From the NCBI RefSeq assembly GCF_014200435.1, contig NZ_JACHBR010000002.1, positions 424,501 to 488,500 on the forward strand: DNA of 64,000 nt. The letters are read 5' to 3'. This document shows positions 63,278 through 64,000 of this stretch, one piece after another (position 1 is the first letter of the stretch; the number at the start of each line of letters is the position of its first letter). Under the pieces are notes generated by a model. That model searched no databases and was not told the DNA's origin. It saw nothing but the letters and a program-made list of their open reading frames with translations. Made by a program: the position numbers and the translations under genes. The DNA comes from Sphaerisporangium krabiense (GTDB lineage Bacteria > Actinomycetota > Actinomycetes > Streptosporangiales > Streptosporangiaceae).

Positions 63278-64000
63278 TCATGACCGTTCCACGACGTACG
63301 CGCCCGCCGCGGTGAAGCCGGTGATCCCGGCCCCCTCGTCCAGCAGCGCGCCCAGCGTCTCGCGCACCGCCCGCCGCCACGCCGCCGCCACGGCCGGGTG
63401 CTCCCGGCGCAGCGTCTCGGCGTCCCGAGGCGTCCCGACCAGCAGCACCCGGCCGTCCATGGTCCCGCGGACCGGACGGCCGTCCCGCTCGGCCAGCGCC
63501 GTCACGGCGTCCCGGGGCGGCACGGCCGGCCCCGGGCCCGCTTCCGAGCCCGGCGCGGCGACGCGCCACACCGCCAGCAGACGGTCGGACTCGTCCCCGG
63601 CGTTCACCGCGTCCTCCATGCGGCCGTAGAACGACGGCAGGTACCGTTCGGGCCGCGCGCCCAGCTTGGCGATGTTGAAGTGGGCGTTGCGGCGCACCAG
63701 AGGATCGTACGTCCAGACGATCTTCTCCAGGCCACGCGCCAGGGCCCACGCCCGCTGGTGGAGCTTGAGCGCCGGCCCGACGCCCCGGCCCACCACGGCG
63801 CCGGTGACGTGGGAGTGCAGCCCCGTCCCCGGCGGCCCCGACAGGAACCCGACGCTCGCGCCCATCAGCCGCTCGCCCGCGTACGCCCCGGCCACGTAGT
63901 TGCCGCTGTGCGCGAACGCGGCCATCAGCTCCACCGTGATCGGCACGCCCGAGGGCGGCGCCTTCCATATGGCGTCGAACAAGGCCGCGACCTGCTCGAA
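63278..64000 (-). CDS. GNAT family N-acyltransferase, 5' end cut by the window
   Basis: At least 240 residues. Coding continues to the last base (FEQVAALFDAIWKAPP), so the true start is outside. The acyl-CoA loop is present as GAVVGRGVGPALKLHQRAWA and is followed by VWTYDPLVRRNAHFNIAKLG. In known systems a GNAT enzyme of this type succinylates D-amino acids so the racemase can convert them to the L form. The racemase gene follows 28 bp downstream on the same strand, so they are likely one operon. A deacylase, the third enzyme, was not found in the window. Confidence 0.85.
   Translation of the reverse strand, partial: FEQVAALFDAIWKAPPSGVPITVELMAAFAHSGNYVAGAYAGERLMGASVGFLSGPPGTGLHSHVTGAVVGRGVGPALKLHQRAWALARGLEKIVWTYDPLVRRNAHFNIAKLGARPERYLPSFYGRMEDAVNAGDESDRLLAVWRVAAPGSEAGPGPAVPPRDAVTALAERDGRPVRGTMDGRVLLVGTPRDAETLRREHPAVAAAWRRAVRETLGALLDEGAGITGFTAAGAYVVERS

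Overview
The window is GC-rich DNA (clearly above 70% by eye) from a filamentous actinomycete. The gene content fits the Streptosporangiales (Nonomuraea, Streptosporangium or Actinomadura-like) as well as Streptomyces: an AfsR/SARP regulator, a SapB/AmfS-type class III lanthipeptide locus, a conservon-like sensor kinase, polyphosphate glucokinase, a DUF2637 protein, a terpene synthase and a sigma-B-type promoter. Family-level placement is inference. I see no rRNA, tRNA, CRISPR, transposase or integrase; the region reads as chromosome with accessory islands.

Layout. 0-5 kb: TetR and ArsR-like regulators, a 40-codon repeat peptide, and a large SARP/NB-ARC/TPR regulator. 5.3-7.3 kb: an ECF-type sigma factor overlapping a two-domain VOC protein, then a DUF4383 membrane protein. 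7.4-10.1 kb: a six-gene Asp23/Gls24 envelope-stress operon (three Asp23-like proteins, DUF2273, DUF6286, AmaP). 10.2-17.15 kb: a ram/amf-like operon read leftward: LanKC synthetase, two almost identical 43-residue precursors, then two ABC half-exporters. Its 515-bp upstream region holds several inverted repeats and, on the other strand, a very good sigma-B-type promoter for a DUF2795 gene. 17.9-26.9 kb: a serine hydrolase of the beta-lactamase fold, polyphosphate glucokinase, an RsbW-like kinase, HrpA helicase, a SEFIR-CHAT protein whose CHAT active site is lost, and a HAD hydrolase. 26.9-32.1 kb: an orphan CvnA-like sensor and an ECF vitamin-type transporter (fused double ATPase, UPF0397-like S component, EcfT). 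32.3-40.3 kb: an unknown membrane protein, tyrosine phosphatase, MocA oxidoreductase overlapping a PAC2 protein, an ankyrin protein, a terpene synthase, a STAND ATPase without an HTH, and a tiny acidic protein. 40.4-50.2 kb: DUF2637, an ABC permease paired with an unusual alpha/beta hydrolase-ABC ATPase fusion, an unknown membrane protein, CopD/CopC and an MFS carrier. 50.3-53.2 kb: an APC permease with a GPP34 protein, then a VapBC-type toxin-antitoxin pair with a clear palindromic operator. 53.2-64 kb: an orphan histidine kinase, a dipeptide ABC operon (dppABCDF) ending in an M24-like protein that lacks metal ligands, a divergent Lrp regulator, a small unknown protein, N-acylamino-acid racemase (all catalytic residues present) and a GNAT gene cut by the window end.

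How genes work together. The ram-like operon should make and export a SapB-like morphogenetic lanthipeptide. The right end looks like a peptide/amino-acid scavenging block: Dpp uptake, an Lrp regulator, and a GNAT-racemase pair of the kind that converts D-amino acids to L via N-acyl intermediates. The most unusual items are the duplicated lanthipeptide precursors with a shortened second ring motif, the SEFIR-pseudoCHAT protein, the metal-ligand-deficient M24 protein inside a Dpp operon, and the hydrolase-ABC ATPase fusion.
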